From the NCBI RefSeq assembly GCF_958298935.1, contig NC_084924.1, positions 9,052,001-9,116,000 on the forward strand: 64,000 nucleotides of DNA. Reading direction: 5' to 3'. Position numbers and translations under genes: made by a program. The notes beneath the pieces are model-generated. The model was not told where the DNA came from and did no database searches. It saw nothing but the letters and a program-made list of their open reading frames with translations. The DNA is from Phragmites australis (Eukaryota; Streptophyta; Magnoliopsida; Poales; Poaceae). Below, piece by piece: positions 33,986 through 47,000 of the stretch; the first letter of the stretch is position 1; each line of letters begins with the position of its first letter.

Positions 33986-35649
33986 TGTAGCATCTAGGTT
34001 CTTAGGTAAGTGGTAAGTGTTTCGGTGATTAATGATAATTGTATCATTGTGACTAACGCGTATATTTTGAAGGGAATAAAAAACTTAGTTAATAATGATT
34101 GTATGAGTTTTCTTGGTCCCTCATGAGATTCTATTGGACGATCAAAGGACATTTGCATCAAAATTAAGAATCTTCTAGTTCTAAGTGTCACAAGGTGATG
34201 AAGGACACTTAAAATAGATATATGTTCCTTTCTAGTCTTTCGATCGTATTATAAAGGAGAGCTAAGTGTTGTAGTTTGATCTAGTTGAGTCTAGATTTAG
34301 TTGGATGTACATTTACAAAAATCTAGCACTAAGTATCTCAAAGAAGCCTATGGGTGATTAGTCAAGAAGTTAGTGCTCCAAGTCAATTGAATTGGATGAG
34401 CCTCATAGTTTGTGTTCTCACCGGATTGTCTGGTGCTGAAGGACTTATACTCACCGGACCTTATTCCTGTTCTGAGCAGAAGCTGAATGACCTCGCCGGA
34501 TTGTCCGATGATGGTAAATATATGCACCAAAGTATTTAACAGAAGGGATATTTTCTGGAGAAAATTGGAGTTAAGTATACCGAATTGTCCAGTGTTCAGA
34601 GAAGATGAACACTAGAGCATTTAATAGAAAGTTAAAATTTTCAGAGGGATTGGAATTCAAGGCACTGGATAATCCGGTGTTGAGGTGTGTAACACAATAG
34701 AGCATTTTCAGACCTGGTGTCTCGGTGCATGGGAAATAAACTCACCGGATTATCTGGTGATGTGGTATGAAGAACACCAGAGCTTTTTAGACAACGGCTA
34801 CTGACAGCTGGTATGCTAGCTTTTGGAAAAGATTACTCAGCGGATTATCCGGTGTGTATAATGGTGTGTGTGTGTCAGACCATCCGATGTTTACGGAAAA
34901 TGTGGGTGGTTGAACAATAGCTAGATGTGGACCTCTAGTCTATATATACCTTCTCACTCAATTTTATTTCTCTCTCTTGCAACACAGAAGAGTTCATACA
35001 CTATGTGTGTCATCAAGAATCAAGAGTTGATTTCCAAATCCCTAATTGAAGGTTAAGGACTTCATTAGTGCTTCAAGAGCAGCGAGTGTGCATCTAGCTG
35101 TTGTTTAGGCTTGATAGGGATCAAGTGAACCAGTTAGCTTGTTACTCTTGGTGGTTGCAACACCTAGTCGGTTGTGGTGATTGGAGATGTTCTCGATTAG
35201 CTCTTGGAGTTCTTGTGAGAACTCCGGGAAGAGCTTGTACTTGGTTTGATGCCTGTTAATCCGGAGATGAAGAAATGACGATCACTAGTGAGCACTTGAG
35301 TCTTGATGACTCAAGGGGAAACGATATCCTTGTGTGGATGCTCTAAGAGGATTAGGGGAGCGTGGAAACTCTTTGATACCTTGGGAAAAAATTGGTGTTC
35401 TTTTTCCCTACTCTCTTTCTATTTCGTAATTTACTTATAGCATCTACTTTCATGCAAGTTTCAATTCCGTAATTTACTCTTAAGATATATGGTTGCATAT
35501 TTATTCTCCATGTTCTAGCTTGCTTGCTCGAGTAGTTGCATTTACTTCTTCTAAACTAAGGTTGCTTCCTGTTCTAGAAATCGATAGTTGTTTTAACGTT
35601 TGATTAGAGCCATATTTAACCCCCCCTCTAGAGCCATTAGATCCTTCCA
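33986..35649 (+). repeat. 3' LTR of the long-LTR element
   Basis: Starts TGTAGCATCTAGG and ends near CCTTCCA, about 1664 bp. Similar to the left LTR over its first roughly 1.15 kb and complete beyond that. A TATATATACC element at about 34943 fits an LTR promoter. Confidence 0.75.
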
Positions 35650-36169
35650 CCACCACCCTATCCTACTCGTCGCTAGCCGCAACCAACTCCGACGAGCTCT
35701 TGCCACCTCTATGGTGGGTGTATGTCGACTTGGACCCTACCTCCGTAGGCGCACGCAACAGCGGCTGGGTACCATGAGGGATTCATGGTTGACCGCCACC
35801 ACGGTGTGCTAATGCTCCCTTCCGTCAGGGATGGTGCGCACACAGTGAGGATGGCCATGTGTCATCTGACATGTGGGGGGCACAGCCACATGTGAACCAT
35901 GTAGGACAACCAGGGTTAAAACCACACGAGAAGGAAAAAATCTGGTTTAGATAGTTGAGGAAGCAATAATATCTGGTTTTTTGGTTGAGGGGAGGGGAAA
36001 CATATTCGGATAATAGTTGAGGAAGGTAAAATAAACTTTTTCTTTTTTTCAAACGGCAATCTAAAATTGCTAAATTTGATAAATTAGAATAAAAAATAAA
36101 AAAATCTTCCGCCGAATCCACCGTGCGGTCTGCTGCCGCGCCGGTTAGCCCCAGCCCAACTCAACTACA

Positions 36170-36458
36170 TTGGGCCGAGTAAACTGGGGAAGCATCTGCC
36201 TTTCCTTCTCTTCTCTCCCCTCCGGCCCTGCCCCTCGCGCTCGCGGCGGCGCGTGCGTCCTCCTCGTCCCGGCTCCCCCCGCACGTTTGTCTCAAAAGCC
36301 TCGCGCCGTCAGTGAACACGCTCTGCCTCCGCCGGAGCGACGCGAGCAGACCGCGCCCAAGGAGCTCATCCCTCGTGGCGGTGGGCGGCGTCGTCGTACA
36401 CCTCCTCCTCGCCTCTACTGGATTGGCGTGGATCGTATTGAGTTCATCTTTTGGTGGT
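36170..36458 (+). other. FGAMS copy B: 5' leader exon (inferred)
   Basis: GC-rich, CT-rich block following AT-rich DNA, ending in TTTGGTG|GTAAGG, a good splice donor at 36459. The next good acceptor is TTTTAG directly before the ATG at 37484. This matches a leader exon plus an intron of about 1 kb in the 5' UTR. The intron sequence is shared with the region upstream of FGAMS copy A. Confidence 0.5.
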
Positions 36459-37483
36459 AAGGAACCCTATCTTGCTTGCATGGACTGATCTTTCCGAGGG
36501 CTAGTGCTGTTCTGAGAGCAATCAAATCCAAATCCAAAACTCGCTTCTCCGATCCATCCAGTTTGATTGATTGTTTAGGATTTGTTTGCTGCATGGTGGA
36601 GTGAGTACTAGTGGCAACAAGTCTATTTTGCAGTTTTTTTCCCCAAGGTTCAGCTCCTGATCGAACCAGCTTGGGAGTGATAATAAGTGTGGAGATTAGT
36701 GTCCACTGGTTCCGACAGCTTGATAGTTGAAACTGAGATATTTTGGGCTAAGTGTCGCTGTCGTGGGGCCAACAATCCGTCACTTGTGTGCTCTTCTGCT
36801 AGCTACCAATAATATATGCAGTATATCTGGGAACAGCTATTGGTTGACAACTTGCATTTGTGCAGTTATACGAGTTGGTAAATTTGGTTTCAGGCTTAAC
36901 AGTGCTGTTTACTATAGTAATTGTGTGTTACAATGATTTGCAAGATAAGTAGAAGCATCGCATGAATAATGGTGAGCACCCCTAAAAAATAATATTGGCA
37001 AACGAGTTTCTTTTGATTGAATTGGCAGATTTTTGTGTCGCTGTTTTGCAGCCATAATCTGTGTTGGTAGCACTTTTGTGTTATAGTGTTTACATTTTCA
37101 AGAGAAGGGCGTCATGGTTTTTCAAGATTGAACTAACCTACAAAACACAGTGAACTTGTGTACGAGTTTATTCTTCATCATGTTCATACATCTTACTTCA
37201 CTTTAGAAACCAATTTTTGCATAAGTTTGTTGGTAGTACTACCTTCCTGACATTTGAAATGACAGAACCATAACCTTTGAGCTCACAAATAAAATTGATG
37301 AGGTGTAGATGAAATGTTGAAAACAAATACTGTTCTTTCACTATTTTTTTTGTCTCCTTTGCTTCACCATGCTCAATCTTTGTGTACATTTATATCTTTG
37401 CACCACTTCCTTAGTACACTGTAGAATCAACAGAACACTAATTCTTGATCTTCCTTTTTTAATTAAAAATCCTCGGGTTTTAG

Positions 37484-40400
37484 ATGGCATCACCTGGTGA
37501 AATGACAGCAATCAATCTGTCACGCATCGAAGGCTTTCCTGGGAATATGGTATGTAACATATGAAATAGCACAGCTATAACTATTCCATTTTTGCTGACA
37601 TTACCGTTTCTTATGTTTATTGTCGGCATAGGGAAAAGGATATGGTTTAACTGCCGCGAGAAATCTTGGATCAAGAAGGTTGCGAATGGCCCGACACTGC
37701 TTTCATCAACAGCATCTTTGTTGGCCACGTGTTGAAAGAGTTGCGGTTCCTAATATCTGATTGCCGTCATCATCTGGCGCCGTTGTATCCAAGGGGTTTG
37801 ACAATCCATTGGTTGAGAAATCTGATACTGCATTGGATGTTGGAATTATTCACTTGTATCGTAAACCATTTCTTCAAGAAAGTGAGACCATGGAATTGCT
37901 CAGGAAAGTGATGCAAAGGTTTCTGCTAATATTGTTGATATAATAACCGAGCAGTGCTTCAATATTCAATTGGACAGTCCACTAACTTCTGAGAAGCTTG
38001 CAACACTTCATTGGCTCTTAGCAGAAACTTATGAACCTGAGAAGTTGCAAACAAGGAGCTTTTTGGAGGAGGAAGACTCTAGATGTTCTAGTACTGTCAT
38101 TGTTGAGGTCGTCCCCGGATGACATTTTCAATAGCGCTCTCAAGCAATGCTGTATCGGTCTGTAAATCTCTCTCATTAGTAGAAGTGACTTGACTGGAGA
38201 GGTCTAGAAGATACCTTTTGTGCCTTGAGCCTGGTTATGACCCACTTGATGAAAGTCAGCTCAGTGAATTTGCTGCTTTGGTTCATGATACAATGACAGA
38301 GTGTGTTTATCCCCACAAGCTCACATCATTCCAGTCAGATGTAGTTCTTGAACCTGTCCGTGTCATTCCAGTGATTGAAAGGGGAAAAGAAGCATTGGAA
38401 GAAATAAATGTGATGATGGGTCTTGCTTTTGATGAACAAGATATTGACTACTATACACACCTCTTCAGAGATGATATCAAACACAATCCGACTACTGTGG
38501 AACTTTTTGATATTGCACAATCCAATAGTGAACATAGCAGGCATTGGTTTTTTTAATGGAAAGCTTGTAATAGATGGAGAGGCCATGCCAAAAACTTTGT
38601 TTCAGTTAGTGAAGAATCCTCTGAAGGCCAACCCCAGTAACTCTGTCATCGGATTCAAGGATAACTCGAGAGCAACAAAAGGATTCTCAGTGAGTCAGCT
38701 ACGCCCAACGATTCCTGGTTCCACTTCACCGTTATCCATCATGATGTGTGAGCTTGACATTTTATTCACAGCAGAAACCCATAATTTTTACCCAGGAGCT
38801 GAGATAGGTGCAGATGGTCGTATAAGAGAACACATGCCACTGGAAAGGGTTCTTTTGTTGTTGCTTCCACTGCTAGTTATTGTGTTGGTGATCTTCGAAT
38901 GGACAATTCATATGCGCCCTGGGAGGATGCTTCTTTTTCTTACCCAGTGAATCTGGCCTCTCCGTTGCAAATTCTTATTGATGCTAGTGATGGTGCGTCT
39001 GACTATGGGAACAAGTTTGGTGAGCCTCTAATTCAGGGATTTACCAGAAATTTTGGGATGAGGTTGCTAAATGGGGAGCGGCGTGAGTGGCTGAAGCCAA
39101 TAATGTTCAATGGAGCAATTGGTCAAATTGACCATGCACACATATCAAAGTGGGATCCAGAAATTGGCATGCTAGTTGTGAAGATTGGTGGTCCAGTATA
39201 CAGAATTGGTATGGGTGGTGGTGCTGCCTCAAGTATGGTCAGTGGCCAGAATGATGCAGAGCTTGATTTCAATGCAGTACAGCGTGGAGATGCTAAGATG
39301 GCACAGAAACTGTATCGCGTGGTTAGGGCATGTGCAGAAATGGGAGAGAGCAACCCCATCATCAGCATTCATGATCAGGGGGCAGGAGGAAATTGCAATG
39401 TAGTGAAGGAAATTATCTATCCCAAGGGTGCTGAAATTGATATCCGCTCAATTGTTGTTGGCGATCATACATTGTTGGTTTTGGAGATATGGGGTGCTGA
39501 GTACCAGGAACATGATGCACTACTGGTGAATCCTGAGAGCAGAAGCCTGTTGGAGTCACTTTGTGAGAGGGAAAGGGTTTCAATGGCTGTCATTGTTAAA
39601 ATTGATGGCTGTGGAAAGATTGTTTTGATTGATAGCGCTGCCGTGGAGCATGCCAAGTTGAATGGCCTTCCTCCTCCCACCCCTGTTGAAGAACTTGAGC
39701 TTGAAAAGGTTCTAGGAGATATGCCTTAGAAGACCTTTGAATTCAACCGAGTTTCTGAAGTCACCGAGCCTTTAGACATTGCACCTGAGGTAACACTAAT
39801 GGATTCTCAGTCAACAGCTTATTTCAGCAGGTCATGACATAAGCGATGGTGGTCTTATTATGAGTGTTCTTGAGATGGCATTTGCTGGTAATTGTGGTAT
39901 TAAGCTGGACATTAACTTGGAAGATAGGAACCTTCTTGAGGCACTCTTTGCGGAGGAGCTTGGCCTTGCTATTGAAGTGCACTCAAAATATCTCAATGTC
40001 GTGAAGCAAAAGCTTGAAGCGGCAGGTGTTTCAGCTAATGTAATCAGAGAAGTTACTAGCTCACCAGAAATTGAATTTGCTGTTGATGTCAAGCTGCATC
40101 TCAAGGAAAAAACTTCAGATCTCAGGGATCTCTGGGAGGAAATGAGCTTCCAGCTTGAAGAGCTACAACGTCTGAAATCTTGTGTCAAACTTGAGGAAGA
40201 AGGATTGAAAAGCAGATCACCATCATGGTCTTTGTCTTTCACTCCCAAGTTCACAGACGAGAAACTGTTGATTGCATCCTCAAAACCAAAGGTTGCAATT
40301 ATTCGTGAAGAAGGGAGCAATGGGGATGGGGATAGGGATAGGGAAATGGCTGCTGCATTCTATGCTGCTGGACTGAACCATGGGACATCACAATGTCAGG

Positions 40401-41097
40401 CCTCTTGGCTGGGAAGTCTTCTCTAGAGGAGTTCCGTGGGATTGCATTTGTTGGTGGTTTCAGCTATGCAGATGTGCTGGATTCAGCGAAAGGTTGGGCT
40501 GCATCAATCAGGTTTAACCAACCCCTCATACAGCAATTCCAGAATTTCTACTATAGGCCAAACACATTCAGTCTTGGAGTGTGCAATGGCTGTCAACTCA
40601 TGGCTCTCCTTGGCTGGGTGCCAGGATCAGATGTTGGAGGTTCTCTTGGTACAGGTGGAGATATGTCCCAGCCAAGGTTTATTCACAATGAATCTGGTCG
40701 TTTCGAGTGCCGGTTCACCAGTGTATCCGTAGGGGATTCTCCTGCTATCATGTTCAAAGGGATGGAATGTTCTACCTTGGGTGTTTGGAGTGCTCATGGT
40801 GAGGGAAGAGCTTTCTTCCTAGATGAAAATGTTCTAACTACTGTTGTGAAGTCGAATCTGGCTCATGTGCGATATTTCCATGATGCTAATAACATAACTG
40901 AGACCTATCCCTTCAATCCCAATGGTTCTCCACTAAGCATTGCTACCCTTTGCTCCCCTGATGGAAGGGACCTGGCTATGATGCCTCACCCTGAACGTTG
41001 CTTCATGATGTGGCAATATCCATGGTATCCTAAGGAATGGCAGGTTGAAAAGAGTGGCCCCAGCCCTTGGCTACGGATGTTCCAGAATGCTCGATAA
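37484..41097 (+). pseudogene. PUR4: FGAMS (phosphoribosylformylglycinamidine synthase, purine synthesis) copy B
   Basis: The fourth step of de novo purine synthesis, FGAR plus glutamine and ATP to FGAM, is made in plants by one large PurL-type protein of roughly 1,400 aa. Clear family sequence appears in order: VEKSDTALDV (37810), LHWLLAETYEPEKL (38005), LFDIAQSNSEHSRHWFF (38500), GEPLIQGFTRNFG (39020), GGGAASSMVSGQNDAELDF (39210), HDISDGGL (39835). The C-terminal glutaminase domain (40393-41097) has catalytic-type GVCNGCQ and HPER. It is dead: frameshifts near 37910, 38110-38180, 38548, 38835 and 40385, a TAG stop at 39727 (probably from CAG) and a deletion near 39808. That deletion joins LMDS to the RLISAGHDISDGGL region and removes roughly 250 codons. 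The glutaminase domain alone stays open, but has no supported start. Confidence 0.9.
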
Positions 41098-41525
41098 TGA
41101 TGCTCATAATGCAGGTAGATCAAACTTATTCACTGCTTTCTGCTTCTGTTTGTGGCACTGTGAATTCAGTTTTCAACTTTACATATTTGTTTGTTGGTTA
41201 GTTTCATTTTAGTAGAACCTTAGCTTCCTGTAACACAGTACTGTGTTTGAACTTTGGATTTGTAAAGAAGCCGTACGGTGGCAACTCTTCAGTTTTCAAC
41301 TTTACATATGTTGGTTAGTTTCATTTTAGTAGAACCTTAGCTTCCTGTAACACAGTACTGTGTTTGAACTTTGGATTTGTAAAGAAGCCGAGCTAACTGA
41401 GTTACAGGCTAGCAGGACTATCAATTAGTTCAAAAAGCCTAACGGCATTATCTTTGATTTTAACTTAACCCTCCTAGTTTTGTGTATGATTGGTAAAGTT
41501 TATTGCACTTACTAAGACACCTATT
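41098..41525 (+). other. 3' flank of FGAMS copy B with a tandem duplication
   Basis: A segment of about 110-122 bp starting CAGTTTTCAACTTTACATAT occurs twice in direct tandem (41168 and 41290). The copies are almost identical up to GGATTTGTAAAGAAGCCG; the second lacks 9 bp. This looks like duplicated 3' UTR sequence. Confidence 0.65.
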
Positions 41526-41530
41526 CTTGT

Positions 41531-43211
41531 TGTAGCGAAAATGATCATATTAGACTATGATTGTGATTTTGATAATTAATGGCAACATAGTCATTATAGC
41601 AAACATGTTTTTCAAGAATATATGTTAATACGTCTCATGGATACAATACATCAAGAAGCCACCATAGTTGGGACAAAATTTAATTGAATTGGAGAAGTTT
41701 CAAGAGAATTGACCTCACTGTAAGGTCCGGCGCAGAGGAGTTTGCACTCAGTGGAGCATTATGCACAGAGGCTGATAGTCTCACCGAATAGTCCGGTGCT
41801 CTATGTGTTGAACTCATCGGAGTATTTCTGACAAAGGGGGAGAAGGCTGAGAACCTTATCGGATAGTTCGGTGATCTGAACATGGTAACACCGGAGCATT
41901 TCTTGTAAAGAAGAACGCAAATGCAAAAAACTAAAGATCAATCCATCGGATGATCCGGTGCTTGGTTTGTGCATATCGAAGTATGGCATCGGAGCATTTC
42001 TTGCAGAGGCGACTGCAATTGCTAAAGAATAAAGATTAACTCACCGGATAGTCTAGTGATCACAGAGATAATTGCACCGGAGCATTTCCAGTGAAAGGAA
42101 GAGAATGTTTAACTCACTGGATGGTTCGGTGTGAATGGAATGAACACCGGATGAATGCACCGGAGCATTTTACATAAAGAGGCTGCAAAGGCTTGGATGG
42201 CTAAAGATAACTCACCGAAAGGTTCGGTGATAGATTTGAAGGCACACCGGAGTGTTCGGTGTTCACAGAGACTTTGAGTGAAAGTTCAACGGCTAGTTTC
42301 TGAGATTGTACTCACCAGATGATTCGATGAGAACAGTAGTACTAACACCAGATCATCTGGTGTTGACAGCTTTTCTAAGCTGTTGGGAAAACAGCTAGTT
42401 GGCGGGTTTGAGACTATAAATACCCCTCCACTCAGTCATTTGAAGGTGTAGTATGCTGTTGGAGTCTAGAGGAAGCTCGTATACACTTGAGAAGACATTC
42501 AAGCTATCAAAGTGCTTAAAGTGATCATCGAATGCGATTAAGCACAAGATCAGAGAGTATTTAGTGCTTATAGGTTCAGAATGAGTTGTAATTATGTGTT
42601 ACGGCTTGAAGAAGGGATCAAGAAGTTCTCCTAGCTTGTACCGAGTGTTATGTTAGCGCATTGGATTCTTGGTGACTCGTCGGCATCTTGGGTCTTGATG
42701 GCTCAAGCTTGTTAACCCTCCGACTTGATATAGAGCGGCGGCAAGACGTGTACGGGGACGCGGAGACCATTACCTTGGTGGCTTAAGTTCCGAAGTGATC
42801 ACGACAGCAAGTGACCAGAAGAAAGGCTAGTGCTCAAATCTTGCCTTATAGTTTGGTGACTTATTATGCTTGAGATCTTGTTTTGGTGACTTGATAGTTC
42901 TAAGAGTCGTGATCAGAAGAGACATGACGACTGGGAGTATATTCTTTGTGAAGTTTCAACGTGGATTAGGTGTGGCATCCATATTATCGATACCACGAAA
43001 TAAAAATTCCTTGTACTGAGTTTGTCTCCTTACTTTATTTACGTTTTTATATTTACATATTTGCAATTTACATGTTGCAATCCTCTTGAGCGGTAGAATA
43101 GACATACTAGATAAATTTAGAGCATATTTATATAGAAATTAATATATGTTTATTCTGTGAAGTTTTTTAAGCCAATTTAGTTTAGGTTTCTAAATGTCAC
43201 CGTTCCTCACA
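41531..43211 (+). mobile_element. Solo LTR, TGTAGC type
   Basis: Begins TGTAGCGAAAATGATC and ends CGTTCCTCACA, with a perfect 5-bp duplication CTTGT at 41526-41530 and 43212-43216. 1681 bp without an internal region. It contains eight or more CACCGGATNRTCCGGTG-like motifs between 41720 and 42365, followed by TATAAATACCCC at about 42414. It is a different family from the LTRs at 27-35 kb but carries the same kind of motif array. Confidence 0.85.
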
Positions 43212-43216
43212 CTTGT

Positions 43217-44080
43217 TTATACTCTGCTATATAACTTTTTGTTCCAGCTGTTGGACTATGAGCTTTTGCTCGTTTTGGTGCTGCTTGCCGGATTATGTTT
43301 ACTAATTTTCAACTCTATTGGTTTCGCAGGGCAGCTTCCGGCTGCAGGGATTATGTGATCTCTCGGTGGGTACCGGCTATTATGAATATGAATATGGATG
43401 GTTTATGGCTGTATGACCCCATTCGACAACTCCTTTTGGCGGAATAATTGTATTTGACCTTCATACATATTATCCAATAACCAAATGTTGAAAAGCCTAA
43501 ATTTGAAATTTTGAAGGAATGGAAAGCTGCCTGATTTTTGCTAGCCAGTCAAGGGCCGAGATTTGAATCCATGTCCTGCTATGGCTGCTAATGATACAAT
43601 GATTGTCATCAGTTGACTGAGCATCATGCCATCATCTGTCGTTCCTGCATGCAAGATGGTTAAGTACTAGTCTTGCGTTTGTCTTGTGCCTTCCGAGTGA
43701 TCAGTCGCTAGATGCCGTGCACTTATCAACGTATAGAATGCTGATTATGCTATCTAAATTTGCGTATGCTTATGCAATGTAAGTTCCTATGCTGTCTGTC
43801 TGATGATGCATAAATTGATCTAGGTGCAACAAGTTATGGTATGCACGTTTGTCCTAGCACATCTCCAACAATATAGCCGATTACTGTATATAAGATTTGC
43901 GATTACAATTAAGCACGTTCCGGAATAGCAACGAAGGATCACCGTTTGTCCAAGCGCCCATGCATTACAGTTTGAAGCACTGATTCATTACCTACACGAA
44001 CTATTTCTTCGTTGTCCGGGTCTGTCTCTTGGTTCACTACTAGATACCAACTAGTTTGCAGTTCCTACAGGATCAAATAA
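43217..44080. other. Convergent intergenic region between FGAMS copy B and GPN3
   Basis: TTTCGCAGGGCAGCTTCCGG near 43325 could be the acceptor of an old 3' UTR exon of FGAMS. The right end holds the GPN3 3' UTR (minus strand). No open frame is supported. Confidence 0.4.
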
Positions 44081-47000
44081 CTAGTCGTCGTCCTCAGGAT
44101 CGAAGTCCCTAACTTTCACATCAGCGTCTTCCCCATACTGGATGCAGTTGTCGATGGACGATAGCACATATTGTATGCTGGAAGAAAAAAACAGGGCCTG
44201 TTAGGAATAAGAAAAGATAACCAAATAGTTCACGAAACAAGTGACATGTATCTGAGGACCTAAAGACAAATATACAAATATATTATTTGTCTATCCATGA
44301 CATGGAAATGCACAAGAATTGGTAAGACGGTAATACATTTCTTTTCAAGGAAGCTAAAAGTTTTTTTTGGATTTTAATTAAAACTCATCCCATGTTGCAA
44401 ACTTTTATTATGTGAGCAGATTTAGAATTCTTTTCCCCCAGGTCAAGCTGGCTATATAAATTAAATCGAACATGATTTCATAACAGCAAAAGAATGAATA
44501 ATAGCATCGCATTGGCAGTGTCGAGTGTGCTACCACAACATCATTTTTTAGGTGGCAAGATGGAAGTGTGTCTTCCAGATAAATATGGTATATGAAAGGT
44601 GCTTCGTAGGAATGATAACAAGGTAGCATGCCAATGTATCTCAGGGAAATTTAAGTGATAAAGGGCTCCACTCAGTTTAGAAGAGTTTTTCGCAATAAAC
44701 TAAGAACCATGAGCTTAAGTGCCTAACCATGTAAATAGGCTTAACATCAAGACAAAGGGTAAGAGTCTAGCAATTACCTGCTCTCCTTTCTCAAGTCAAG
44801 TGGTATGAAATTCACCATGCTGTAATCATCAACCTACATAATGGAACTGAGATTAATACTCCAGACTGAGAACACCAGAAGGCTGTAGAAAAGGCAGAGA
44901 GCAGAAACGATTAAACATCAAATTGTTATCAGTAAGATAAGTGCCGTCTCAAAGTTGATCCAGATATGTACAAAGAAAACAAAAATTATAGTATATTCAT
45001 CTATATAAAATTTTCAAAGCGTATCAAGATGAATGTATCTGTAATCTGTCTGCCAGTACCACTTTGTAAATGTTTCTAAGCCTTCAGCTAAGGCCCACGA
45101 AATTGAACTACTTCAAATGACTAAAGCGATGCATATTCTCAGACAATCATGAAGTTTCCATTGCAGTGCAGACGGGCTTACTTTATAAAAGCACTTCAAA
45201 ATTCCACAAATAGTATCATTATTACTAGATCAAGGATAAAATAAACTTCAAAAGAATTCCGCACGTGGAAATCGCTCGCAATCCTACCCCCCCCCCCCCC
45301 CCTAAAAAAAGGTGTTTGCAGCCAGAGCTATCCACAAGTTTGATCTACCCCGGCACACCTCGTCATAGCCAAACATCAGTGTTGATAGAATGTTCCCCAC
45401 ATAAAACAACAACAAAGGCTTTTGCCCCAAGCAAGCAGGGGTACGCAGAACGCTCCACACTTTCCATCCATAAATTTAAATCAAACAAAGATGGTTTGCC
45501 CATGGTCCATTGCACCACATAATGCACCATACAACTAAAAAAAAAGATTAAAGAAGTTAAAGCTGTTGCATGCTTGTAGTATGAAACTGAAAGCATCTAG
45601 CATAAGAACCAAACAAGATGAACTGTTTCATGGCAATATGGCATTAAACAAACATTAGAATCAAGCTATATTACGTCTGAGAAAATCTTAACCTGGCAAT
45701 CAATTTGCATCAGGAGGATAAAATTGAATGCATGAGCTACGAATCCAGCATTTATATGGGTTCATGACATCACTAAAGAACTCTGATCATAATATTTCAA
45801 AGAATGACACCATACAGAATTTACAGGTTCATGGCAGGCATACCAGTTCAGCTAAACACTTGTTCAACTTGCCAAACCGAGGTGCCATATGTCGATTCAG
45901 CTGTGACAGAAGAACCTGTGCGTTTGGGTCCAGATACCTAGAAATATCAAAGTATTAATACAAAGAAGGCCAGTTCAAGTTCTTGCAACTATGTAAAGGA
46001 GGAGGAAATAAAACATACTCTTCTACAGCTTTTTTGTTGGAGACCAGATCCATCTTTGAAAGGATGTTGATGTGAGGAAGTTCAAGCTGAATCATGGCAG
46101 AAAGAGAAGCCATGCAACCACTGATGTATTTTGTTACATCACTGACAAACTGGATCAAGAAAAACAACTCAAGTCAGAATTGGGTTTTAGTTGAGTATCT
46201 TCTTTGTCAAGAAAAGTTCTATTAGTGATGCAAACCTGCGAATCAAGAAGGTATACAGCGCAAACATTGAAATTTTTCCGTTTCAGATGTTCGATAAAGT
46301 TACGCAGAACTGGGACATGAGTGAAAAGTTCAATCTGGCCTGGGAAAACGAGATGTGCAACTTTGTTAACTGATTTCATGTGATGTTGACCCTCTCTAAA
46401 TATCTCAACCTTTTCATATATAGAATAGTATAAGAGAGAGGTAAAAGTACACATTTGCATTGCTAAACACAGTTTAACACACTAAAGGTAACGCAAGATG
46501 GTATTTTGTATACACTTAGTGCACAGGTACGATACACTAGCTATAACTAGACTGATGATTGCTTGTTTTGTCAAGCCCATTTAAGTGGTAAGAATAGTAC
46601 GTGAGATGAAACTGCGTAACTCGTAACAAACAATTAAAGCATGCAAGTATGAATTGAGAATATACCAGGGCAATCAAACACAAGATAGTCATCATCCAAA
46701 TAGTTCTCTAGCTGTTCATCCAACCAATCATCCATACTGTCTTCAAAGTGCCTGAGGCTTTGTTAAGGAAACAACTGACAGCATAAAATCCTAATAAACT
46801 AGATTCCACGCCCATAAGGAATAAGGAATATTAACATCCTTCATGAATTACATTGTCATGACCTAGGTTGTTTAATGCTTGAGAAATCCATCCCACGACA
46901 TTCATTGTCATATCGAGGAACATCCAATGATTGCATGGCCACAACTTACAAGACTTTTGTTCCAACTGCCTAGCAAAGGAACGTCTTTGAAACCAGTATG

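Larger units (their letters stand above)
27368..35649 (+). mobile_element. Long-LTR retrotransposon without pol, containing a nested solo LTR
   Basis: The left LTR (27368-about 30025) and right LTR (33986-35649) share long similarity beginning TGTAGCATCTAGG (TATAGCATCTAGG on the left). A polypurine tract CAAAAGGGGGAAAAT directly precedes the right LTR. CCACC flanks both ends (27363-27367 and 35650-35654), a plausible 5-bp target duplication, although the right one is in a CCA-rich run. The left LTR is split by a solo LTR at 28070-29547 and lacks the last roughly 350 bp of the right LTR. The internal region holds a decayed gag-like frame and no reverse transcriptase or integrase, so the element was non-autonomous. 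Confidence 0.8.

Noticed and set aside
45265..45596. Short frames on both strands at 45.3-45.6 kb
   Set aside because: They are inside a GPN3 intron, next to a C-run, with no domain.
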